Shown here piece after piece: positions 7,330-13,823 of a stretch of DNA of 15,069 bases (the stretch's first letter is position 1; the number at the start of each line of letters is the position of its first letter). Both the position numbers and the translations under genes were made by a program. The notes beneath the pieces were generated by a model. That model worked only from the letters and a program-made list of their open reading frames with translations. It made no database searches and had not been told where the DNA came from. The stretch is taken from positions 25,036 to 40,104 of the forward strand of contig DHJA01000116.1 of the NCBI GenBank assembly GCA_002404095.1. Reading direction: 5' to 3'. This DNA comes from Planctomycetaceae bacterium UBA4732. Its GTDB lineage: Bacteria > Planctomycetota > Planctomycetia > Gemmatales > Gemmataceae.

Positions 7330-7653
7330 GTGAGCATCAAGTATCGGACCAAACGACCAGACACGGTGATGAAGCAGATCGGCAAGTCGCTAAAGCCTTA
7401 CGACGACGCCCATCCCACGGCGAATATCGAACTGGACCGATGGAGCAACGTCTCGGTGCGTATCCGCATCATTGACCAAGACTTCAGAGGAAAAAGCCGG
7501 TCTGATCGTGAGATGGAGATATGGCCGCTCTTCGACGTCCTATCCGAAGACGCTGTGGCGGATGTCAGTATGTTGCTCTTAATAACCCCGGAAGAAAAGG
7601 ACGAATCGCTGGCCAGCTTCGAGTTTGACCATCCGACTAAATCCATGATATAG
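7330..7653 (+). CDS. Small protein with BolA-like sequence pattern, partner of HEPN gene
   Basis: This 107-residue protein starts at a GTG one base after the HEPN stop. AAGGGAG at 7315-7321, eight bases upstream, is a strong ribosome-binding site that supports this start. I do not recognise a named family with certainty. The central part, residues 41-92, follows the order of a BolA domain: a strand VSVRIRIID, then FRGKSRSDRE (52-61, compare the BolA pattern FxGkSRxxRH), a helix, then ADVSMLLLITPEE (77-89, compare HALxIxxxTPEE). The histidines that BolA proteins use with glutaredoxins at those places are missing (RE instead of RH, VSM instead of HAL). Any relationship would therefore be structural rather than for Fe-S transfer. 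It lacks the GSxxxG..D.D nucleotidyltransferase motif, so it is not the usual MNT partner of HEPN toxins. Tight coupling implies a joint role, possibly as an antitoxin-like or RNA-binding partner; that is speculation. Confidence 0.65.
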   Translation: MSIKYRTKRPDTVMKQIGKSLKPYDDAHPTANIELDRWSNVSVRIRIIDQDFRGKSRSDREMEIWPLFDVLSEDAVADVSMLLLITPEEKDESLASFEFDHPTKSMI

Positions 7654-7700
7654 CTAAGGCCGAACTGCCTCGTCTGGAGCAACCAACTCGCCAAGCGTCC

Positions 7701-10700
7701 TCACGGCAAACTCTCCACCGTCACGGCCATCACCACGGGCGCCGTGTCGTCGTCGCCTTTGACGAACTCGATGGTGGCGATCTTGTCGATGCGTTCCGGT
7801 TTGATGGAGAGGTAGCGAACCTGCTGCCCGCGAAGCCTAAATGCTAATTTCGACTCTGGCACATCCACTTCACGGATGTAGTCGGCCATCTGAACGCCGT
7901 TGAGCAGCTTGTGATCCTCCGTCTTGCCGTCGGCGTAGTGCAGGCGCACGATCATCGACGTGGATCCCTTCTTGCCGAACGGCCAGCACCAACCGCCGAC
8001 GCCGCCCAGGAGGTGAACGGCCTTTGCCGGGCCGTTGCATGGCACCGTCACGGACTTCGGCATCTCCTTCGACACCGCGCCACCGGGGCCGTACAGCTCG
8101 ATCACGTTCGGGATGGCGCCATCGCGCGGGTCGATGACCTGAAACGGCACGCCAAACGCCGTTTGCGAACCCCATTTGGGGAAGATCAGGCGCTGTTCGT
8201 CCGCGTCCTTGCTGATGAACATGCCGCGCACGCTCGTGATTGTGGCGGCCTTGCCCAGCGGCAGCGGGAAGAATTTGTCGCGCGCCGTCAAGAATTCCAG
8301 GACGGATAAGATGTCGTCCTGACCGAGTTTTTCAAAACCGTCCGGCATCAGCGAGAGTTTCGTACTTTTGAACTCGTCAATATCCTCGCGGAGTACGTTA
8401 TGCTTCTTGGCTTCACTGTCGAGGAGTTCCACCGTCGTTTTTGTCTCTGACAGGAGCAATCCCGCTAGGATTCGGCCGTCTTTGGTCAGAACGGTGTACT
8501 GGCGGTAGTTGCCTTCAACGGAGCGGTTAGGGTCAAGGATGTCGATGAGCAAGTCGCCGCGTTCGCGGACGGCCATGCCGGTCAGGTCCGGGCCGATGGT
8601 GTTGCCGATGTCGCCGTGCCGGTGGCACTTGGCGCAGTTCTTCTCGAACACCGCCCTGCCCTTCACGACGTCGCCGTGGCGCTTCAACGCAGGGGTGAAA
8701 AGGTCTACCACCTTTTGTCGATCCGGATTAGACAATATACCACTGCCGGCCAACAGCTTCTTAGCCCGGCCGCTGACCGCGGCGTCGGGGTAATTAATCA
8801 GCCGCTGCGCCTGCTCGACGCTGAAGTCGCCTTTATCGATGCCGCCGTTCTCTACGCCGTTGAGTAGAGCGTTTGTCCACGCCGCCCGCTTGAGCAACAG
8901 ATCCACGGCCGACGCCCGGCCGGCCGGCGTTAGCTGCGACCATCGTTTAACCAACGCCGAACCGACCGCGTCGGAAGTGCTGCCGGCGAGTACATCCAAC
9001 ATTCCCTTTGTCAGCGCCGGGCCGGCCTGTGGGCCGACTTGTTCCAGTAACGCCGTCAACGACGCTTCGTCGCCGCCCAAAGTGAGCAGATCGGCAGCCG
9101 CGGCCAAACGCGCGGCGTCCGGCGCCTTATCGTCAGCCACGCGCTCCAACGCGGCGTCTCGGAGCTTCGCCGTCAGCACCCCCATCTTTTTCTCTTGACC
9201 CCAACGCCGGGACAACGTCGCCAGTTGGAGCAGGCCAGCCGGCGGCAGCTTACCCGCCAGCGCGGCGAAATCCGCATCAGCCGCATCGTCCAGGGCCGGT
9301 TTGCGGCCGGCCGGCCACCCGGCAGCCAAACCGGCGAGAAGGGGTTCAACCCCAACCGGCTGCGCGGACTTCAGGGCGGCGAGCAATTTCCCGGCCGCGC
9401 CGTCGGGTGCCTGGCGCGCCAGATGTTCGGCGACAACACGGATCGCGTGTGTGTAGATCGGTTCGGTTTCTTTGGACGGTTGCACTGTTGTCGCGCGAAG
9501 CAGGAAGTCCAGGTCGTTCCTCGCGGCAGCGGCGATGGCCGCGGAAGGAATCCATTGGTCGCCTGCGTTCGTCGGGTCAAGGACGGCGGCCATGACGGCT
9601 TCCGCCGCCTGTTTTGAGGGCGGCATCTCACTCAGCGTCAGAAGCGCTTCCAGGCGCACGGTCGGGTCGGCGTCGGTCGTGGATTTCGCGTCCAAGAGAG
9701 CCTCCGACCCTTCCACTGTGCGAGGCAACACTGCGAGGGCGGCGCGACGGACGCCCGGAACGGCGTTCGCAAGCCCGGTCTTGGCCGCTTCAGACGATTC
9801 GCCCTTTGCAGACGTAAACGCTCCGAGACCGTGCATCGTCCATAATGCGTGAACGGCGCCCGGCCCACTTTTGGCGTCCTTTACCACGGCTGCCAGCTGG
9901 GGAAGAACGTCGGTCTTGCCTCGCTCTACCAACAGCCGCTGGGCCGTCATCCGTTGCCACATATTTTCATGTGAAAGCGCAGCGACCAGTTCTTTTTCAT
10001 CCGCCCGATCCAGTGCCACTTTCGCTTGCGGCTTCGCACCCTTATAAACGATGCGATAGATGCGACCATGCGTCTTGTCGCGCAACGGCGTCACATAAGC
10101 GCCGCCTTTGCCAGTCTCGAATCCCTTGGGCGTCGGATTGTGTTGCACGATGTAGTTGTACCAGTCGATCACCCACAACGCGCCGTCCGGCCCCACCTCC
10201 GCGCACACGGGCGCCGTCCATTCATCGTCGCTCGCCAGGATGTTCCAGCCGTCCTTTGCGACAAAGCCGCTCCCTTTTGGATTGATGAAATCGACGTGGA
10301 CCAAGTGACCCGTCGGCTCGCATACAAACGCGGCTTTGTTCCAGTATTCCTCCGGGAAGCTGCGGGCCGTGTAGAGTGCGTGGCCACAGGCGGCCGTATA
10401 GCCGCCGTGCCAGTCCATCTGACGGATCTTGTCGGTGACGGGGTGGAATTTCTTGTGATCTTCGATGCCGGCGCTGCCGGCGCCGTGCCAACCGCGCACC
10501 GCCTCGAAATAGCGGTTCGGCATCCCGAGAAAGACGCTGTGCTGATTATTGGCCGTCGAGGCGAAGACTCCACCGGACTCGCTTAAACCCAGACCCCAAG
10601 TGTTGTTGCTGGTCGTCGTCAGATATTCCAAGTCCGAGCCGTCGGTTTTGACGCGGAAAATGCCCTGGCCGAATTTAGAATCTTTACCGCCAATCTTGCC

Positions 10701-12002
10701 TTCAAAACCGGAATAGCCGACGGTTCCCCAGAGCCAATTGTCGAAACCGTAACGCAGGTTACTCGGCCCGGCGTGCGTGTCGCGCGTGCCCCAGCCGCTG
10801 AACAACGTCTCGCGCACATCCGCCTTATCGTCGCCGTGAGTGTCTTTGAGAAAAAGCAGGTCCGGCGCCTGCGTCACGACCACGCCGCCGTGGGCGAAGG
10901 TCAGGCTCGTCGGGATGCTCAGGTTCTCCGCAAAAACGGTAAACTTGTCGGCATTCCCTGTGCCTTTAGTGTCTTCAAGGATCACAATTCGATCATGTCC
11001 CTTGCCGGGCGGCTGGAGGTTGTTAGGGTAGTCCACCGTCTCCGCGATCCACAGTCGGCCGCGAGCGTCCCAGGCCATGCAGATCGGTCGATAGACGTCC
11101 GGCTCAGACGCAAACAGCTGCACCTCAAAACCTTCGGGCAGGTGCATGTGCTTCATCGACTCTTCCGGTTCCAGCGGCTTCTGCATCTTGCGGATCGGTT
11201 CGCCCATCGTGCCCCATTTCTCGCCTGGGGAATAGAAAGGGATATTGGCTTCTACATATTCAAACGGTTTGAGGTCTTTATTCTCCTCAATCTTGCCGGC
11301 CGACCAGCGCAACCCTTGTTCCAACAGTTTCTGAAAACCTTCCACTTTCCATGTTCGCTCGTCGTGTCCGAGGGCCGTGTAAAAAACGCGGCCCTTGCCC
11401 TGACTGCGCACCCATGTGTACGGCTCGTACCCCCCCTGCTCTTCGCGTACCATCAACACGCGGATGTCGGCGCCGAGTTGGTCGTGGATATAACTTTCAT
11501 CCCAACTCTCGAAGCTACTCAGGCCGCGCATGGCCGGATGCTGCGCGTCAATGATTTTGGCCCGGAACACGCCAGTGCCATGCTTGAGGAAACGCCCTCC
11601 CACCAGGGCGGTATACCTGTCGCTGTTGCGAAAACAGTTGGTGGCGCAATGCAGAGCGAACAGCCCTTTGCCTTGCTCCACAAAATCCAGCAACGCCGCC
11701 TCCGGTTTGGGCGGTAAATCGCCGTGGTCGCGATAAATCAGCAAGGCGTCGCACTTCGCCAGGCGCTCGGGAGTCAACGCCTCGACGTCCTCGGTATAGG
11801 TTATGTCGATGCCGTCTTTGGCCAGGATCGGCGTGATGAGTTTGGCGAAGTCCGCCGGCCGATGATGGCCGTCGTCGCCGAGCATCAACACGGAGAGGTG
11901 GGCAGGCTCGGCCCGAAGGGCCGGCGCCGTTGTCAGGAATACCGCCAACGCTACAACCGCGGTCACTTGTCGAATTGCGCGAACTTCGCCATTCCACCTC
12001 AT
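7701..12002 (-). CDS. Secreted ThuA - PVC propeller - HEAT - heme c multidomain protein
   Basis: This 1433-residue protein reads from the ATG at 12002. Residues 1-31 form a Sec signal peptide: a basic n-region, a VTAVVALAVFL core and an ALRA|EP cleavage site. A ThuA-like (trehalose-utilisation/glutamine-amidotransferase-fold) domain covers ~35-237, with LLIYRDHGDLP, LFALHCATN and YTALGHDERTW. From ~285 (KHMHLPEGFEVQLFASEPDV) to ~690 lies the PVC-type membrane-bound-dehydrogenase/NHL-like propeller (TIGR02604 type). Its D-x-x-G-x-x-x-A-D loops (DTKGTGNAD, DTHGDDKAD) suggest metal sites. HEAT-like helical repeats run ~690-1090. A heme-binding domain (TIGR02603 type) at ~1110-1240 has CAKCH (C1123, C1126, H1127) and M1219 in LMPDGFEK as likely sixth ligand. 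A C-terminal beta-rich domain ends the protein. Such proteins are thought to act in periplasmic sugar/polysaccharide oxidation. The substrate is not deducible, and no sulfatase or DUF1080 neighbour helps. Confidence 0.9.
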   Translation of the reverse strand: MRWNGEVRAIRQVTAVVALAVFLTTAPALRAEPAHLSVLMLGDDGHHRPADFAKLITPILAKDGIDITYTEDVEALTPERLAKCDALLIYRDHGDLPPKPEAALLDFVEQGKGLFALHCATNCFRNSDRYTALVGGRFLKHGTGVFRAKIIDAQHPAMRGLSSFESWDESYIHDQLGADIRVLMVREEQGGYEPYTWVRSQGKGRVFYTALGHDERTWKVEGFQKLLEQGLRWSAGKIEENKDLKPFEYVEANIPFYSPGEKWGTMGEPIRKMQKPLEPEESMKHMHLPEGFEVQLFASEPDVYRPICMAWDARGRLWIAETVDYPNNLQPPGKGHDRIVILEDTKGTGNADKFTVFAENLSIPTSLTFAHGGVVVTQAPDLLFLKDTHGDDKADVRETLFSGWGTRDTHAGPSNLRYGFDNWLWGTVGYSGFEGKIGGKDSKFGQGIFRVKTDGSDLEYLTTTSNNTWGLGLSESGGVFASTANNQHSVFLGMPNRYFEAVRGWHGAGSAGIEDHKKFHPVTDKIRQMDWHGGYTAACGHALYTARSFPEEYWNKAAFVCEPTGHLVHVDFINPKGSGFVAKDGWNILASDDEWTAPVCAEVGPDGALWVIDWYNYIVQHNPTPKGFETGKGGAYVTPLRDKTHGRIYRIVYKGAKPQAKVALDRADEKELVAALSHENMWQRMTAQRLLVERGKTDVLPQLAAVVKDAKSGPGAVHALWTMHGLGAFTSAKGESSEAAKTGLANAVPGVRRAALAVLPRTVEGSEALLDAKSTTDADPTVRLEALLTLSEMPPSKQAAEAVMAAVLDPTNAGDQWIPSAAIAAAARNDLDFLLRATTVQPSKETEPIYTHAIRVVAEHLARQAPDGAAGKLLAALKSAQPVGVEPLLAGLAAGWPAGRKPALDDAADADFAALAGKLPPAGLLQLATLSRRWGQEKKMGVLTAKLRDAALERVADDKAPDAARLAAAADLLTLGGDEASLTALLEQVGPQAGPALTKGMLDVLAGSTSDAVGSALVKRWSQLTPAGRASAVDLLLKRAAWTNALLNGVENGGIDKGDFSVEQAQRLINYPDAAVSGRAKKLLAGSGILSNPDRQKVVDLFTPALKRHGDVVKGRAVFEKNCAKCHRHGDIGNTIGPDLTGMAVRERGDLLIDILDPNRSVEGNYRQYTVLTKDGRILAGLLLSETKTTVELLDSEAKKHNVLREDIDEFKSTKLSLMPDGFEKLGQDDILSVLEFLTARDKFFPLPLGKAATITSVRGMFISKDADEQRLIFPKWGSQTAFGVPFQVIDPRDGAIPNVIELYGPGGAVSKEMPKSVTVPCNGPAKAVHLLGGVGGWCWPFGKKGSTSMIVRLHYADGKTEDHKLLNGVQMADYIREVDVPESKLAFRLRGQQVRYLSIKPERIDKIATIEFVKGDDDTAPVVMAVTVESLP

Positions 12003-12009
12003 TGTCTTG

Positions 12010-12014
12010 CTCCC
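12010..12014 (-). promoter_or_regulatory. Ribosome-binding site that sets the ThuA/heme protein start
   Basis: On the minus strand GGGAG lies seven bases before the ATG at 12002. The resulting protein begins directly with a signal peptide. A longer reading from the GTG at 12050 would put 16 low-complexity residues (RSPQNNGSSSSGSK) ahead of it and has no ribosome-binding site, so 12002 is preferred. Confidence 0.7.
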
Positions 12015-12139
12015 ACTACTTGACGACCCGTTGTTTTGCGGGCTACGCACTCATTTCGGATTTTGAACCCTGTCTGTCATAGTATTACAACGACGCGGAG
12101 GAAAGGAGTAGGACACGCCGATTGACGTGCGATGACGCT

Positions 12140-12268
12140 CGTTCCCAAACTCCTGTTTGGGAACGTCCGTCCGCGAAACTCCTATTTCGCTTTCCGCCCC
12201 CGACGGGACAGCTTCCAAGCGAAACAGAGGTTCGCAAGAGAGCGTTCCCAAACAGGAGTTTGGGAACG
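12140..12268. repeat. 129-base nested inverted-repeat element (MITE/REP-like)
   Basis: Both ends carry the same 26-base hairpin unit in opposite orientation, 12140-12165 and 12243-12268, which are perfect reverse complements. Each unit is itself a hairpin: stem CGTTCCCAAAC with its complement GTTTGGGAACG (11 pairs), loop TCCT on the left and AGGA on the right. Inside lie two further hairpins, GCGAAACTCCTATTTCGC at 12173-12190 and GCGAAACAGAGGTTCGC at 12219-12235, which again are roughly reverse complements of each other. The whole is an inverted repeat with arms of about 53 bases, built from four hairpins whose loop region has the theme AAACTCCTRTTT. No transposase is present. Flanks do not show a clear target-site duplication. 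It resembles small non-autonomous palindromic elements dispersed in planctomycete and cyanobacterial genomes; this is inference. Confidence 0.85.
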
Positions 12269-12505
12269 AGTTTTTACTGACAACAACTCCCGACCTTCTT
12301 TCTTTACCGGGCAGCGGAGCGGTGTCGTTCAGTGACGAGTGTTTGACTCGGAGTGCGAACCTCTCGCCTGGCACAGTCGTCTAACAACGGGCGGCGACCG
12401 GGCTGCTATCAAGACATGCTCTGCGCACCAGTGTATAAGGTGCGACTTCATCGCAATGCCGCGCCCGCTTTGTACTTCTGACCCGGTTTCCCATAGGATC
12501 GTGCC

Positions 12506-13669
12506 ATGCCTACAGATCTCTTACAAACCGGCTGGAGCGACCTTGATTCTGGCGAATTACGGTTCATTTTGCTCGAGCGCATCGGAAAACCCGGCCAGTA
12601 TGACGGCCGCGACAGCAATCCTAATTCGTTCTACCTTCCGCTCGCGGGCTCTTCCTGCCGGATCAAGCTGACTTTCTCCGACAGCAAGCAGATCCTCGCC
12701 ATCGAGCCTGGTCCAGCGTTCGATGCCGCGCAGTGGAAGCAGGTTGTTGAGGAGATCGAGAGAACCGGACCACATAAGGTTGGGCGCGACTGCAGCTTCA
12801 GTAGCTTCCGCGTGGCCGGTTCCTGGCGAGGAAAGCGCTCCGGCGTGCAGATCCTGCCGCCGCCGGCAGACGCGCCGCGAGCGCCGTGTGAAATGGCCGA
12901 GCACCCGTTCATCCTTGAGTACCCGATGAAGGTGAGCGACCTGTGGCCGATCACGAACTTCCGGCGGATGCGAGAGCATCGGCAATTGACATTCCTACTC
13001 AACGTTCTTCTTGCGGGCAGCACGACGATCCAACCGCGGCGCCCCAGGCATTTATGGGCGATCGTGCCAGAGGAATGGGTCACCGGTCAAGAGGTCAAAT
13101 GGGTACAGGAGTTCTATTTCACCAACTTCGGCGAAGCATTACGAGATGAGCTGTCACCACAGGCCGCCGAAACCCTTGAGGAGGTTGACCCTGAGACGTA
13201 TTACGCAAGGGTCGGTCACGATTTGGGAGGCTTACGAGTTCCGGCCGATCTCGACGATTCGATTTGTTGCTTCATGCGGCTTTCAAAGGCGAACCGGGAC
13301 AAGTTCAGCCGCGCCGGTTTCTGGAGGGACATGGCCCGCCGGCAATGGACAGTTTCCTTTTCCGCTTCATTCGCTTCCCTCGCCATCGCCGTCGAGTCGC
13401 TGGCCGAACCAGGCAGAGACAACCGTGGGGCGAAATTCCGCACCTTCATCGAGCGATATGCGCCTGGGCGCAGTCTAGAGAACCGTCGCAAAGAGATGTA
13501 TGCGCTGCGATCAGACATTCTTCATGGAAGCGGGTTAATGGAGATGGATCAAGACACGGACTTTGGCTGGGCTCCACCTGAACAGAAGGAAAAGGACCTC
13601 ATGGATGAACTCTGGGGGTTAACGCGCATCGCCATGCGTAACTGGCTTAAGAACCCGCCACCGCCGTAA
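12506..13669 (+). CDS. HEPN-type (ApeA-like) protein with Rx4H motif, hypothetical
   Basis: The 387-residue protein starts at an ATG with AGGA at 12495-12498, seven bases upstream. Residues 1-120 look beta-rich (LDSGELRFILLERIG, FYLPLAGSSCRIKLTFSDS). A mixed middle region follows (~130-265). The last ~115 residues are helical and HEPN-like: FWRDMARRQWTVSFSASFAS (272-291), SLAIAVESLAEP (291-302) with E297, YAPGRSLENRRKEMY (318-332), then LRSDILHGSG (334-343). That last segment contains R335-SDIL-H340, the Rx4H signature of HEPN ribonucleases. An N-terminal non-HEPN part with a C-terminal HEPN domain recalls ApeA-type anti-phage proteins, which cleave RNA on infection. Similar hypothetical proteins are common in planctomycetes. 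It converges on a restriction-modification gene, consistent with a defence setting. No signal peptide or membrane segment is seen. HEPN assignment is moderate; defence role is inference. Confidence 0.65.
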   Translation: MPTDLLQTGWSDLDSGELRFILLERIGKPGQYDGRDSNPNSFYLPLAGSSCRIKLTFSDSKQILAIEPGPAFDAAQWKQVVEEIERTGPHKVGRDCSFSSFRVAGSWRGKRSGVQILPPPADAPRAPCEMAEHPFILEYPMKVSDLWPITNFRRMREHRQLTFLLNVLLAGSTTIQPRRPRHLWAIVPEEWVTGQEVKWVQEFYFTNFGEALRDELSPQAAETLEEVDPETYYARVGHDLGGLRVPADLDDSICCFMRLSKANRDKFSRAGFWRDMARRQWTVSFSASFASLAIAVESLAEPGRDNRGAKFRTFIERYAPGRSLENRRKEMYALRSDILHGSGLMEMDQDTDFGWAPPEQKEKDLMDELWGLTRIAMRNWLKNPPPP

Positions 13670-13720
13670 TCTAGAAAAACAACGGCGACGATGCTCGCAT
13701 TGAGGCAAGGAAAACAGGAG

Positions 13721-13759
13721 GTCGTACATTTGGTTCCTATAGGACCGCAAATGTACGAC
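13721..13759. terminator. Hairpin between convergent genes, likely bidirectional terminator
   Basis: The arms GTCGTACATTTG (13721-13732) and CAAATGTACGAC (13748-13759) are perfect 12-base complements. The 15 bases between contain the self-complementary TCCTATAGGA, so almost the whole 39 bases can fold as one cruciform or hairpin with a single extra T. It lies in the 154-base gap between the HEPN-like stop (13669) and the stop of the restriction-modification gene (13824). CCCTTTTC follows on the plus strand and CTCCTGTTTTCC on the minus strand. These are short T-rich tails on both sides, as expected for a shared terminator. An operator or other protein site is the alternative. Confidence 0.6.
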
Positions 13760-13823
13760 GAGCCCTTTTCCGCACTTCTCTTTTCTGCGAGACGGACGGC
13801 TTCGTGCCCCATTGAGCAGTCGC

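Larger units (their letters stand above)
12003..12505. other. 503-base gene-free divergent region
   Basis: No credible coding region is seen between the minus-strand ThuA/heme gene and the plus-strand HEPN-like gene. The reading frames here run through palindromes and have no family resemblance. The stretch holds the 129-base nested inverted-repeat element (12140-12268), the ribosome-binding site at 12010-12014, and the promoters of both flanking genes. Weak promoter-like patches are TAATACTAT on the minus strand about 80 bases upstream of the ThuA start, and TATAAG at 12434-12439 on the plus strand. Neither has a clear -35 partner. Confidence 0.6.

Noticed and set aside
7330..7653. MNT-type nucleotidyltransferase antitoxin partnering HEPN
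   Set aside because: The GSxxxG...DxD motif is absent and the pattern of strands and helix is different; it fits BolA-like order better.
10773..11717. Long plus-strand open frame of 314 codons
   Set aside because: It lies entirely antisense to the ThuA/propeller coding region, whose protein has clear family motifs. The antisense product is rich in Arg/His/Ala and resembles nothing; long antisense frames are expected at this GC content.
12003..12050. N-terminal extension of the ThuA/heme protein from a GTG at 12050
   Set aside because: No ribosome-binding site is present, and it would place a Ser/Gly/Asn-rich stretch before an otherwise perfect signal peptide. The ATG at 12002 has GGGAG at the right distance.
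12140..12268. CRISPR array
   Set aside because: There are only two full repeat units, in opposite orientation, with a 77-base insert that has its own hairpins. No direct repeats or cas genes are present.
12051..12374. Minus-strand open frame of 107 codons in the gene-free region
   Set aside because: It is read through the palindromic element, so the same peptide-like stretches (SFPNSCLG / VPKQEFGNE) arise from the repeat arms. There is no coding signal outside them.
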